A DNA stretch of 64,000 nucleotides from Burkholderiales bacterium (GCA_024235735.1 JACKLU010000002.1:283878-347877), one strand, 5' to 3'. Positions 6,774 through 15,934 are shown, numbered from the stretch's first letter. Numbers and translations are program-made. Notes: generated by a model from the letters alone, not told the origin.

Positions 6774-8323
6774 TTCCTCCCCGTATCGTTACACGGGATC
6801 GCGGTTATCTGATCGCGATCCTGATTGTTCTGGCGCTGATCCAGGCGCTGTCAATTGCTGCCGCTGCATTTTCTACTCGCTGGTTATTCATGGCGCTGCA
6901 TGATGCATGGCGAACGGGTGTCATGGAAAATCATCATAAATTATGGCATCTTCTCCCGCCGGCGGCGCTTCTGGTGCTTGGTGGATCAGGGTTGGTGATT
7001 GCCGTGGCGAGGGTCTTATTCCGGCGGTTTGGCGAAATCCTCGGCCAAAGCTATGCCAGAGACGTGCGTATCGCGCTGTTTGATCATGCCAGCCGCATGT
7101 GGCCGCGCGATCTTGCCGCGCGCCGCGCAGGCTATCTCTCATTGCGATTTGTAGGCGACCTGACGGCTCTCAAGGATTGGCCAGGACGTGGGCTTCCATT
7201 GCTGGTTGAAGGCGTTGTAATGTTGCCTGCAGCAGTGGTTATTCTTTTTATGATCGACTGGGGATTTGGCGTGATTGGTCTTTGTCTCGCCTGTCTGGCG
7301 TTGCTCGCGTTGGCGGTAATGGCGCGAGGACTGCTGCAGGCGCATCAGCGGTTACGGACGCGGCGAGCCCTGTTGGCGGCTGATCTGACCGAGCGCCTGC
7401 CGATCGCGCCTGAGCTGGCCGCGCTGGGTCGGCGTACCACCGAAAAAAACCTGATTATCAAACGTTCCGCAGCGCTGATGGAGGCGGCCGTTAGGCGAAT
7501 CACCCGTAGCGAAACGCTGCATGCCGTCCCTGATGCATTGACTGGCATTGCTGCTGCGTTGCTGATCTGGTGGGGAGCCGGCACTGAACAGTCAACCGCA
7601 AATATTGCCGCCGGTTTGGCCGTGCTGGGTCTTACTGCCCGTCCGCTGCGTGAATTGATGGGGGTGACGGATCGCGCCAGCGCTTTTCGTGCCGCGTATG
7701 ACAAATTGTGTACAGCATTGGCTCGCCCGATGGCACCGGTTCGCAAGCAGAATGCAGCCAAATTGTCTGCCGGACCGGTTGCGCTTGATTTGATACAAGC
7801 ATGTGTGGGAAAAGCAGCTCCGCTGACGTTATCGGTGGTTCCCGGGGCGTGCGGCGTGTTACCGCCTGACGCGGATGTCGAAGCGGTCTTTCGTGCGATT
7901 ACCGGACTTGAGCCTGTTGTGTCAGGAAAAATCCGCTTGAATCACCATTCAGTCGAATGTCTGACATTGGGCAATTTGCGCCGTAGCGTTATGTTGATTT
8001 CAGATACGCCGTGCATTCTCAAGGGAACGATGAGCAGAGTGCTGACATTGGGTCTGCCAAAACGGTTAACTGACGCAGTTATTCTTTCCCGGCTGGAGGA
8101 AGCAGGTTTGTCCGGATTGTTGTCAAAATTGGGCGGACTCGATCAACGCTTGTCTGAAGGCGGTCGCACGCTGTCGCGCGCTGACCGGATGACATTGTCA
8201 CTCCTGCGAGCGGCGCTTGGAAATCCCGGATTACTGCTGATCAGAGCTGGTCTGCGTGATTTGGGCGAAACAGGCGTGCAATGGGTCAATAGTCATCGGG
8301 CGACAAAACTTTTTGCCTCATGA
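6770..8323 (+). CDS. ABC-exporter-like membrane protein with degenerate ATPase domain
   Basis: About 517 residues. The first ~310 contain several membrane segments (e.g. YLIAILIVLALIQALSIAAA) in the order of a type I ABC exporter. The last ~190 residues follow the fold order of a nucleotide-binding domain but lack its catalytic motifs: the Walker A place reads PGACGVLPPDADVE with no GKS/T, the Walker B place reads LLLIRAG instead of LLLDE, and the signature reads LSEGGRTLS. The helix after the signature and a terminal SHR remain. ATP hydrolysis by this chain is therefore unlikely. ATG 6770 gives a 4-nt ATGA overlap with the NTPase gene; ATG 6752 is the alternative. The frame is intact over 1.5 kb, so this is not simple decay. 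Confidence 0.65.
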   Translation: MIPPRIVTRDRGYLIAILIVLALIQALSIAAAAFSTRWLFMALHDAWRTGVMENHHKLWHLLPPAALLVLGGSGLVIAVARVLFRRFGEILGQSYARDVRIALFDHASRMWPRDLAARRAGYLSLRFVGDLTALKDWPGRGLPLLVEGVVMLPAAVVILFMIDWGFGVIGLCLACLALLALAVMARGLLQAHQRLRTRRALLAADLTERLPIAPELAALGRRTTEKNLIIKRSAALMEAAVRRITRSETLHAVPDALTGIAAALLIWWGAGTEQSTANIAAGLAVLGLTARPLRELMGVTDRASAFRAAYDKLCTALARPMAPVRKQNAAKLSAGPVALDLIQACVGKAAPLTLSVVPGACGVLPPDADVEAVFRAITGLEPVVSGKIRLNHHSVECLTLGNLRRSVMLISDTPCILKGTMSRVLTLGLPKRLTDAVILSRLEEAGLSGLLSKLGGLDQRLSEGGRTLSRADRMTLSLLRAALGNPGLLLIRAGLRDLGETGVQWVNSHRATKLFAS

Positions 8324-9573
8324 TACTGCGGAGAATTAACCCTGTTGTTTATCAAGTGAAAAAAATCGTGATTTGTTGCCTTGCTATCGTTGTCTGTACC
8401 GGATTCGAAAAAAAGGCATTTGCCGTTGATTTTAGCGAGGGGCAGTTTCGCGCCCGAATGGGGAAGGGACTGGCTTACAGAACACAGGACAAGGATTTTA
8501 AAGTCAGTTTGACCGGTGTGCTGCAAGCGGATGGTGTCTGGCTTAACACCAATGAAACACTGGTTCCGGCTAATTCCGGTATCCGCCGTGGGCGACTGAT
8601 GTTTGGCATGCAACTCTATCGTGACTGGGATATGCGCGCAACCTATGATTTTACGGCAGACCCGCTGGATGAGCGTGGCTTCCAGAATCTTTATCTAAGG
8701 TATTCCGGTATTCATCGCACGCGGGTTTATCTGGGCAATATGCAAGAACCGATCGGCCTTGATTGGCTGACCAGCTCCAGAACTACCCTGTTCATGGAAC
8801 GTGCGCAAATGACCGCGTTGATTCCGCCACTGCATCTGGGTATGGCTGCCAGTACACATGGTCGCAATTGGGCGGCATTTGCCGGACTTTTCGGTGAGCA
8901 GCTGCGTGATGGCATTGATGTGAAAAATGGCTGGGGTGTCAGCGGGCGCGTGGTGTATACCCCTATTCAGACCAGGCAAAATATTCTGCATGTGGGCCTA
9001 TCGGGATCGCATCGTGAACCAGCCGAGAATGCGAGGTCATTTGTCAGTTCCAGTAGGACATTTAATGTAGAAAATGCTCGATTTAGTTCGCTAGGCCCGG
9101 TGCGTAATTTTAGCGAGATTCTTTCGGCAGAACTGGCGGCGATGCGCGGTCCCATGTCAATGCAGTTCGAATACCTGCGGACATTTACCGGCAAACAGCA
9201 AGCGTTAGAACCACCGGAGTTTGATTCATGGTATATCCAGGCGGGGTGGGTGGTGACTGGGGAAAAACGCTCCTACAGCAGAACCACCCGTACCTTTGAT
9301 GGCGTCAAACCAAACAGCAGATTGGGTTTAAACGGTGGAACAGGCGCTTGGGAGGTGGGTGTGCGTTACAGCGAACTCAGCCCGGTTGGTCAGAAGCAGT
9401 TTGGCAACAAGGAAACTAATCTGACGCTCGGTATCAACTGGTATCCAACCGACTACATGCGCGTCATGGCGAATTACATCCGGGTGCGATCTGATCTGGA
9501 TTTCTCGCGAAATTCCTCACCGCAAAACGAGCATGCAAATATTTTCGCCATGCGTCTACAGGTTCAATTTTAG
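8320..9573 (+). CDS. Phosphate-selective porin O/P-like outer-membrane protein
   Basis: A 417-residue protein with an N-terminal signal (KKIVICCLAIVVCTGF ... AFA, ~residues 14-36) followed by alternating beta strands typical of an outer-membrane barrel: FKVSLTGVLQADGVWLN, RRGRLMFGMQLYRDWDMRATYDF, NLYLRYSG, YLGNMQEPIGLDWLTSSR, ending in MRLQVQF with a terminal Phe. Several of these match the OprP/OprO family (PF07396). The start overlaps the upstream stop by 4 nt (ATGA). As the last membrane component of this cluster it would give passage across the outer membrane, but the substrate is unknown; the OprP name does not prove phosphate. Confidence 0.75.
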   Translation: MILRRINPVVYQVKKIVICCLAIVVCTGFEKKAFAVDFSEGQFRARMGKGLAYRTQDKDFKVSLTGVLQADGVWLNTNETLVPANSGIRRGRLMFGMQLYRDWDMRATYDFTADPLDERGFQNLYLRYSGIHRTRVYLGNMQEPIGLDWLTSSRTTLFMERAQMTALIPPLHLGMAASTHGRNWAAFAGLFGEQLRDGIDVKNGWGVSGRVVYTPIQTRQNILHVGLSGSHREPAENARSFVSSSRTFNVENARFSSLGPVRNFSEILSAELAAMRGPMSMQFEYLRTFTGKQQALEPPEFDSWYIQAGWVVTGEKRSYSRTTRTFDGVKPNSRLGLNGGTGAWEVGVRYSELSPVGQKQFGNKETNLTLGINWYPTDYMRVMANYIRVRSDLDFSRNSSPQNEHANIFAMRLQVQF

Positions 9574-9625
9574 AGATTTTTTTCAGTAAATTTCCTTGTT
9601 ACTTTTTTAATAATGGAGGTATACC

Positions 9626-10594
9626 ATGCTGTATTTCAAGTTAATCAAAAATTACGTCGATACAACCGCCATCCGTCAGGAATTGATAACGCATGACGAT
9701 GCTTGGTTGAAAGAAACCGGCAGACAAGAACGGGCGCCTGCTCAAAAAGATACCAATGTCATTCCATTGCGAGGTCTAAAACGATCAGCGATCTGTGGAC
9801 GGCGTCGCAGGGATGTTCACGAAAGCCGCTATACCAGTATATCTACCCGTTTTCCAGAAACGATTCGATTAATTGAGTCTTTGGCCACTGAGTTTGACGG
9901 CGAACTGGGAAGAGCAAAATTAGCGCGAGTCCCGCCAGGAAAGAAGGTTCTTCCACACGTTGATCGGGGTGAGTATTATCGGTCGCGGGATCGTTATCAT
10001 TTAGTAATCAGGAGCGAGAAAGGCAGTCCGCTTCAGGCCGGTGGCGAGGAAATACGCATGCAGGAGGGAGATCTCTGGTGGTTCAATAACAGTGTGCTTC
10101 ATGCCGCACACAATGATTCTGGCGATAATCGGGTACATCTGATTTTCGATGTGCTGCCCAAAGGCTGTGCAATTGATCTTGCTGCTGAAGATCAGCAAGA
10201 TCGGGTGGTCTATTCGGAAATCGAAGAATTACTGCGACTAGCTTGGTCTGAAAAGCAAAATGGAGAACTTGAGTTCGTGGCTGCCGCAGTAAAAGTTTAC
10301 CTTGCCGCACGAATGCAACCCAAACGCTGGATAGCGTTGCTAACGGAACATCGCCTGTTGGAAAATTCTGAGAATCACCCATTAGCAACAGTTGTAGCAC
10401 TATGCGGCCCGGCAATCAAGGGTAAAGTCCGGCAGCATTATGAGTCTGCTCTTGCCTGGTGCCTTGCCCAGATAGATCTGGATCGGGTAAGGCTCGATGA
10501 TCTTGTGCCTGCGCTAGCTGCTGCTGGCGGTCTCGAAACAATCCATGTTCAATGGAAAGCTAACCGAGACCAATTGTTGTACGAAAAATACTGA
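9626..10594 (+). CDS. Aspartyl/asparaginyl beta-hydroxylase-like 2-oxoglutarate oxygenase
   Basis: 322 residues with an excellent ribosome site (atggagg). Residues ~70-175 match the aspartyl/asparaginyl beta-hydroxylase fold (PF05118): H111-x-D113 (PHVDRGEYYRSRDRYHLVI) and a distal His in LHAAHND (159-162) are the Fe(II) ligands, and R169 in DNRVHLIFD would hold 2-oxoglutarate. The C-terminal ~145 residues are helical and unassigned. It has no signal peptide. The gene lies 52 nt after the porin and may be the last of that operon. The likely substrate is a peptide or amino acid; co-occurrence with a hydrolase, an exporter-like protein and a porin is compatible with a modified small molecule or peptide, which is inference only. 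Confidence 0.7.
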   Translation: MLYFKLIKNYVDTTAIRQELITHDDAWLKETGRQERAPAQKDTNVIPLRGLKRSAICGRRRRDVHESRYTSISTRFPETIRLIESLATEFDGELGRAKLARVPPGKKVLPHVDRGEYYRSRDRYHLVIRSEKGSPLQAGGEEIRMQEGDLWWFNNSVLHAAHNDSGDNRVHLIFDVLPKGCAIDLAAEDQQDRVVYSEIEELLRLAWSEKQNGELEFVAAAVKVYLAARMQPKRWIALLTEHRLLENSENHPLATVVALCGPAIKGKVRQHYESALAWCLAQIDLDRVRLDDLVPALAAAGGLETIHVQWKANRDQLLYEKY

Positions 10595-10854
10595 TCTGGT
10601 AATCAATGGTTGCAGGCGGATTTGTATAATAAGTGCAAATTTCAGAGTTGAGCGGTCAATTGATATATTTGATCTTTTAACTGAGCTATAGTCAAATCGG
10701 GTGTGGGATTTTGCAAAGGTCTCACGAAGTGAAGTACTCATTCATCGCTCGAAAGAAAAAGACCCGGTCGGCCTGCAGTGGAATATCAACTTGAAACTGG
10801 GTTTTATTAAATCCCATAAAATCATATCGATTGACGGGAATATTCGCGAGGTGC

Positions 10855-12174
10855 TCAGGAATCGGATTTGGAAAGATCGCCCAGAAAGCGATCGATAATC
10901 TGTTTACTGACGTGCGGCATGACGACGACGTGGGCGTATGATGTGGCATCTCCGGTATTTTCGCTTTCTCCGGCGGCAGTCATGGTTGCCAGTGTGTAGC
11001 GTTCAACGATACTGTCAGCAGGCTTCCTGAAATAAATGATGACCGAGCGCGGATTGCTGCGCATCGGTGTCAGGTGACTGAAATGGGTTTGCATTTCATG
11101 TAGCAAGTAGTCGGTCGCTTCCAGCATATTCCGTGCGTCTCGGGCCTGACGGGAAAATGCCTGCGCCGAGCTGTAAAAGTGAAACTCGGCCGGTTTGACT
11201 GCATCACGCGAACAGGTGATGGTGCCGGGGATCTGCAATAGGTATTCGGGATTATGCATTTTGCCGAATTGCGTCTCGAATTCATCAAAAATAGCTCGCG
11301 TGGTGATAAACAATCCGGCGGGCGCGGGAAAGCCAAAGAATTTGTGGCAGGATACGGCGATTGAGTGGTAGCGTGTCTGGCCGCTTGACCCGGTATGCAG
11401 CAACTCATCGGCAAATGCGGTATGCGGCAGATAACCACCGAACAGCGCCGCATCGAGGTGAAGATAGGATACGCGGTTGCCGAGCTTGTTCTGAATGTCG
11501 TCGATGGAATCCACTGCGCCCTTGAAGGTGGTTCCAATGGTTGCAACGACAAGCGCGGGATGATTCGGGTTGGCTTTCAGTCTGGCTTCGAAATCGGCGA
11601 TGTTCATGCTGCCGTCAGCCAGGGTGTCGACTTCGATCCGCTCGAGATTGAGCAGGTGTGCAAGGATTTGAATGGAATAGTGCGCCTCGCGCGTGTAATA
11701 AATTTTGGGCATGACGCCGGTGCGGCTTTGCAGCAGGGTGCGTCCGATGAAGATGCCATGCATGTTGCTGTCGGTTCCGCTGTGGGATAAGAATCCCCAA
11801 ATATTGTTGTGACTGAAGCCGTAAAGCCGGCCGAATCGTTCAATGAGTTCCCGTTCAAAATCATGGGTATTGAAACCGAAATGACTGTGCTTGAACGGAT
11901 CGCCGACATTATTGAAATGAAATTGATTCAATCCGGCTTCATGCAGCTTTTGTCGCCATGCGAAAAATGCCGCCTGCGGTATATTCATGTTAACCGGATA
12001 ACCCAACATGCGTGTTCTTTGTTGGGCCAGTGACTGCAAACCTTTAAGATCGGAAGGAACGAATGTATCCGGCAGGGCGGTCAACAGCGGCTGGGCCGCG
12101 AAAGCGGCGGGTGCGCATGCGGCGAAAGCGGTTGCGCCACTTAATCCAAGGAAGTTACGGCGGGAGATAGGCAT
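10855..12174 (-). CDS. Tat-exported PLP-dependent decarboxylase, histidine-decarboxylase-like
   Basis: The start at ATG 12174 gives MPISRRNFLGLSGATAFAAC, a clear twin-arginine signal, with AGGG 8 nt upstream; an ATG at 12213 would overlap the previous gene and has no ribosome site. The mature part has the group II decarboxylase features: a ring-stacking His in YYTREAHYSIQ, Asp in HLDAALFGGYLP, and the PLP-binding Lys in SCHKFFGFPAPAG. The overall pattern (HFGFNTHDFERE, SHSGTDSNMHGI) is like bacterial PLP histidine decarboxylase. Export by Tat fits a protein that folds with its cofactor before transport, but a periplasmic PLP decarboxylase is unusual. It lies 25 nt after a Tat multicopper oxidase gene, and the two look like one operon. 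Confidence 0.75.
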   Translation of the reverse strand: MPISRRNFLGLSGATAFAACAPAAFAAQPLLTALPDTFVPSDLKGLQSLAQQRTRMLGYPVNMNIPQAAFFAWRQKLHEAGLNQFHFNNVGDPFKHSHFGFNTHDFERELIERFGRLYGFSHNNIWGFLSHSGTDSNMHGIFIGRTLLQSRTGVMPKIYYTREAHYSIQILAHLLNLERIEVDTLADGSMNIADFEARLKANPNHPALVVATIGTTFKGAVDSIDDIQNKLGNRVSYLHLDAALFGGYLPHTAFADELLHTGSSGQTRYHSIAVSCHKFFGFPAPAGLFITTRAIFDEFETQFGKMHNPEYLLQIPGTITCSRDAVKPAEFHFYSSAQAFSRQARDARNMLEATDYLLHEMQTHFSHLTPMRSNPRSVIIYFRKPADSIVERYTLATMTAAGESENTGDATSYAHVVVMPHVSKQIIDRFLGDLSKSDS

Positions 12175-12199
12175 CAGGGTAACCCTTTTATCAAAAGAA

Positions 12200-13825
12200 T
12201 TAGTAAACCTCAAAATTTCGCATCATGCCCATGTCTTCGTGCTCAAGATTATGGCAATGATACAGGAACAGTCCGGTAAAGTGCTGGAAGGGCTTGATAA
12301 TTTCGATTTCCTCGCCAGGCATGACAAGCACGGTGTCTTTCCAGCCACTGTGGATAAAGCCTTCCTTGACAGTGTCATAGGTGCTGCTTGACTTGTTCTG
12401 TTTGCGCGACACAATCTGAAACTGCTGGCCATGCAAGTGAATGGGGTGTGGCATTGAATGCATCATACCCATCATTCCCATGCCGCGGCCACCTCCCATG
12501 CCTCCGCCACCCATACCTATCCCACCCGTGTCGCTGTCATGAAAGATGCGGATTTTCTGTATGGAATCGACCGGTATGCGTTCGCTGTCCAGATGATCAT
12601 ACATACTGAACGTGCGGCCGTTAAGCTGGAATGTCATATGGCGCATGCCGATGGCAATCGGCACGGCTTTGTCGGGGTGGGTCAAATCCTTGGTGCTGAG
12701 ACGTTTCATGGTGACAAGCTTGTCCGGTAGCGCCGGAGAATCACCTGTTTTTTCGGCAATGCTGAATTTGACAATCGGAAAGGCCTTGCCTTGCGCGAGC
12801 CCGCCGCCCATCATGCCGCCGCGGCCTCTGCCGCGCATGCCACCCATGCCGCCCATTTGCGGTCCGCCGCCTTTATACTCCAGGCTTTGCAAGGCGAGAT
12901 CCGAACCGATGTCGCGGCCGGTAAAATCCATCCACAACTCAAGCCGCTCCGCCGGTGCAAGCATGACGTAGGGCATGGTTTCCGGTTTTTCGAGCAAACC
13001 GCCGTCAGTGCCGATAACGGTCAGCGGGGTGCCGTCGCTCCAGCCCAGCTTGTAGATGCGGGAATTGGAACCATTTAGCAAGCGCAGGCGGTAAGCACGT
13101 GTTTTTACCGGAATCATGCTGTTGGCTTGGCCATTCACCAGAATCGTGTCGCCCAGGAATCCGATCATGCGCCGGTGCATGCCGTGCAGATATTGAAATT
13201 GATTGCCGGCGGTGAATTGCCGGTCTTGGATAATCAGCGGGATTTCATAATCGTCGGTGGGCAGCGCCAGCTTTTGTTCCTCGGCGTCACGCACGGTGAT
13301 CATGCCCGCCAGTCCCTGATAAACCTGAGTGGCGGTCATATCATGCGTATGCGAGTGATACCAGTAAGTGCTGGCTGGGTTGTCGATTTCAAATTCATAC
13401 ACATAACGTTCCCCGTTATAAATTTCGTACATCGGGTGTCCGTCCATTTTTTGCGGTACATGCAATCCGTGCCAGTGGGTGATAACGGGTTCGTTAATGT
13501 GGTTATAAAAGAAAATGCGGACTTTCTGGCCGCGTTCGAAATTCAAAATGGGACCCAAATAGCCGGGCAGCGTTTTGATGGTTTGCGCTGGTCCATTCAG
13601 CAGCTTTCCTGTGTATTGAAAAACATGGGTTTTTGCACCCGGCAGAATCGGGACTTCTGCCGTTCGGGCATGTAACTCCAGTTCCACGTCCGGTTTGAAG
13701 TTACGGTCAGGATCTTTGTTGATCAAGCGTTCTTCACCCCAGCTCGAGCCTGGTAATGCCGATGCAATGGCGCCGAAAGCCGTGTATTGCAGAAATTTAC
13801 GCCGTGAAAGTTCTGTGTGTGGCAT
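12200..13825 (-). CDS. Tat-exported multicopper oxidase
   Basis: 541 residues with a twin-arginine signal (SRRKFLQYTAFG). All four copper-binding blocks are present in order: HWHGLH (~115), YWYHSHTHD (~155), HPIHLHGQQF (~455) and HCHNLEHEDMGMM (~520). This gives one type 1 and a trinuclear type 2/3 site, with the T1 axial Met in the last block. Two Met/Gly-rich insertions (MGGMGGMRGRGRGGMM and MGGGRGMGMMGMMHSM) resemble the methionine-rich segment of CueO, which binds Cu(I), so a periplasmic cuprous oxidase in copper defence is the likeliest role. Broad laccase-like activity is an alternative. It precedes the Tat decarboxylase gene in the same direction. Confidence 0.85.
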   Translation of the reverse strand: MPHTELSRRKFLQYTAFGAIASALPGSSWGEERLINKDPDRNFKPDVELELHARTAEVPILPGAKTHVFQYTGKLLNGPAQTIKTLPGYLGPILNFERGQKVRIFFYNHINEPVITHWHGLHVPQKMDGHPMYEIYNGERYVYEFEIDNPASTYWYHSHTHDMTATQVYQGLAGMITVRDAEEQKLALPTDDYEIPLIIQDRQFTAGNQFQYLHGMHRRMIGFLGDTILVNGQANSMIPVKTRAYRLRLLNGSNSRIYKLGWSDGTPLTVIGTDGGLLEKPETMPYVMLAPAERLELWMDFTGRDIGSDLALQSLEYKGGGPQMGGMGGMRGRGRGGMMGGGLAQGKAFPIVKFSIAEKTGDSPALPDKLVTMKRLSTKDLTHPDKAVPIAIGMRHMTFQLNGRTFSMYDHLDSERIPVDSIQKIRIFHDSDTGGIGMGGGGMGGGRGMGMMGMMHSMPHPIHLHGQQFQIVSRKQNKSSSTYDTVKEGFIHSGWKDTVLVMPGEEIEIIKPFQHFTGLFLYHCHNLEHEDMGMMRNFEVY

Positions 13826-13951
13826 TGTATATTCCTCCCTTCCTTGATTGCCGCTTTTTCTCTGGGATAGCTCGTATTTAAAGCTGAGCTACAGTTTTTA
13901 TACTATCACCGATCAGATTGTTGCGAACCGACTTGGATCAAATTATTCGAC

Positions 13952-14809
13952 TTATCGCCGAATGGGTATTTTAAAGTAGGATACGCCGTTGTCTTCCGGT
14001 GGCGGCATTTCACCTGCGCGGATATTGGTCTGAATGGATGGCAGCAGTAATACTGGTGCATCGAGTGTGGCATCACGTTGTGTCCGCAGTGCGACAAAAG
14101 CATTTTCGTCGATTCCGTCGTGGGCATGAATATTGTGCGCCCGTTCGGCTGCAACAGTGGTTTCCCAGGCGGGTTCGCGATCGGCTGGCGGGTAATCATG
14201 GCACATGAATAAACGGGTTTCAGTCGGAAAGGCAAGCAATCTTCGGATTGAACGGTAGAGGGCATGCGCATCACCGCCTGGAAAATCGGCGCGCGCGCTG
14301 CCGACATCCGGCATGAACAGCGTGTCGCCGATGAAAATCGCATCTTCAAATTGATACGCCAGATCTGCGGGTGTGTGACCGGGGGTTGAAAGTGCTATTC
14401 CAGTTAATTGCCCAACCTGAAATGTTTCATTGTCGGCGAACAGATGATCAAAATGATGGCCGTCCGGTATAAATTCATCGCCAAGGTTAAACAATTTTTT
14501 GAATGTTTGTTGTACGGCGGGAATGTTTTTGCCAATGGCAATTTTTCCACCCAATTTACTTTTCAGGTAATGCGCGGAGGATAAGTGATCCGCATGCGCG
14601 TGCGTTTCAAGTATCCAGTCAACCGCCAGATGTTGTTGCTGAATAAATGCCATAATCCGGTCAGCAGAAGCTGTACTGATGCGCCCTGATTTGGGATTGT
14701 AATCCAGCACCGGATCGATAATGGCGCATTTGCCATGGGATTGGTCATAAACGACATAACTGACTGTCCAGGTGTTGGGATCAAAAAAAACTTCAATATT
14801 CAGTGACAT
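13952..14809 (-). CDS. Metallo-beta-lactamase-fold persulfide dioxygenase-like hydrolase
   Basis: ATG 14809 is chosen because AAGGAG lies 7 nt upstream; the frame extends 12 codons further without a site. The 285-residue protein has the metal motif THAHADHLSS and downstream ligands in STPGHTPAD, GDTLFMPDVG and CHDYPP. This set is typical of the Blh/ETHE1 persulfide dioxygenase branch of the MBL superfamily, which oxidises glutathione persulfide to sulfite. It is divergent from two YeeE genes, an ArsR/BigR-like regulator and a DUF442-SQR gene, the usual companions of Blh in the BigR regulon, which supports the sulfide role. The 126-bp gap to the multicopper oxidase gene holds nothing evident. 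Confidence 0.8.
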   Translation of the reverse strand: MSLNIEVFFDPNTWTVSYVVYDQSHGKCAIIDPVLDYNPKSGRISTASADRIMAFIQQQHLAVDWILETHAHADHLSSAHYLKSKLGGKIAIGKNIPAVQQTFKKLFNLGDEFIPDGHHFDHLFADNETFQVGQLTGIALSTPGHTPADLAYQFEDAIFIGDTLFMPDVGSARADFPGGDAHALYRSIRRLLAFPTETRLFMCHDYPPADREPAWETTVAAERAHNIHAHDGIDENAFVALRTQRDATLDAPVLLLPSIQTNIRAGEMPPPEDNGVSYFKIPIRR

Positions 14810-14821
14810 GATTAACTCCTT

Positions 14822-14965
14822 GGTGTGTATGAAAAAATAAAACATTCAACTTGACTTCAATATATCAAATTATATATCATGTATCAATATTATATTTATA
14901 GCTAATTCGTAACACAGATGAAATTTTGTTCCATTGACGATTGCATTTTGGAGGCATAGTGCGAA
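14822..14965. promoter_or_regulatory. AT-rich divergent regulatory region, likely BigR-type operator
   Basis: The gap between the persulfide dioxygenase and the first YeeE gene is very AT-rich and contains ATATATCA, ATATATCATG and TATCAATATTATA in close series around 14865-14895, with TTGACT at ~14852. BigR/SqrR repressors bind AT-rich imperfect palindromes upstream of blh, so this is the expected place for the operator. The exact site cannot be fixed by eye. Confidence 0.4.
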
Positions 14966-15418
14966 ATGAATATAGAACAGACGATTACAGAAATTGACAT
15001 ACCTTGGTTGGCACTGGCTGGTGGAATGCTCATTGGACTGGCGACAACACTGTTTTTGCTTGCCAATGGGCGCATAGCCGGTATCTCAGGAATTGTTGGC
15101 GGTATTGTCAGCGGCCTGCTGCATCTAAGCTGGCGCGATCTGGACTGGCGTCTGGCATTTGTCGCGGGTCTGATTGTGTCAACTTTGGTATGGCGGCAGT
15201 TTTTCAGTCTTCCGGATGTACAGATTCAGGCCAGCGACATGATGCTGGTTGTTGCTGGTGTGCTGGTTGGTTTTGGGACGCGATTAGGCTCGGGTTGCAC
15301 CAGCGGGCACGGGGTTTGTGGCATGGCAAGGCTTTCGCCGCGATCCATTGTGGCCACGTTGATGTTTATGTCGACTGGTTTTGCAGCAGTCTATTTGCTG
15401 CGACATGTCATTGTGTGA
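14966..15418 (+). CDS. YeeE/YedE-family membrane protein, N-terminal half type
   Basis: 150 residues, four to five hydrophobic segments, with ggagg upstream of the ATG. It carries G.GTRLGSGCTSGHGVCGMARLSPRSIVAT, the Cys-containing motif of the YeeE/YedE (sulf_transp, PF04143) fold that conducts thiosulfate or other reduced sulfur species. In this arrangement the two halves of a YeeE-like transporter are separate genes; the next gene provides the other half. The context with a persulfide dioxygenase and BigR-like regulator suggests sulfur transport in sulfide detoxification. Confidence 0.8.
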   Translation: MNIEQTITEIDIPWLALAGGMLIGLATTLFLLANGRIAGISGIVGGIVSGLLHLSWRDLDWRLAFVAGLIVSTLVWRQFFSLPDVQIQASDMMLVVAGVLVGFGTRLGSGCTSGHGVCGMARLSPRSIVATLMFMSTGFAAVYLLRHVIV

Positions 15419-15442
15419 TGGTTTGTTAAAGTGAGGCTTGTC

Positions 15443-15886
15443 ATGCGTAAATTGATTGTGTTGCTCACCGCATTGATTTCAGGACTGGTTTTTGGTTTTG
15501 GATTAATTCTTTCCGGCATGGTTAATCCAGCTATTGTTCTGGCGTTTCTCGATATAGCCGGTCAATGGAATCCGTCGCTATTATGGGTGATGGGTGGTGC
15601 GGTTGCAGTCTCCGCTGTTGCGTTTTTTATTGCTCGGCGGCGGTCAACGAGTTTTCTGGGTTTGCCGGTTAATGTGCCCACTTCCCGCGTGATCGATAAG
15701 CGCTTGCTGCTGGGCAGTTTCCTTTTCGGTGCGGGATGGGGCACTGCCGGATTCTGTCCGGGGCCGGCTCTGGTCATGGCTGGCGCGGGCAGCGAAAAAG
15801 CGATTTTATTTGTTATCGCAATGCTGGCAGGTATGCTGCTGTTTGAAATTGCCGGACATGCACGGAATGGTGGTGCGGCATCGTGA
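15443..15886 (+). CDS. YeeE/YedE-family membrane protein, C-terminal half type
   Basis: ATG 15443 has GAGG 6 nt upstream; a GTG at 15431 in the same frame is less likely. The 147-residue protein has about four membrane segments and the motifs GFGLILSGMVNPA, LDIAGQWNPSL and GAGWGTAGFCPGPALV, the last with the conserved Cys of the second YeeE half. It follows the first half by 24 nt and should form the transporter with it. Confidence 0.8.
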   Translation: MRKLIVLLTALISGLVFGFGLILSGMVNPAIVLAFLDIAGQWNPSLLWVMGGAVAVSAVAFFIARRRSTSFLGLPVNVPTSRVIDKRLLLGSFLFGAGWGTAGFCPGPALVMAGAGSEKAILFVIAMLAGMLLFEIAGHARNGGAAS

Positions 15887-15934
15887 GGTTTCTGGTTGTG
15901 TTGAAAAAAAACAATGATTTGGATTGTGACTTGA

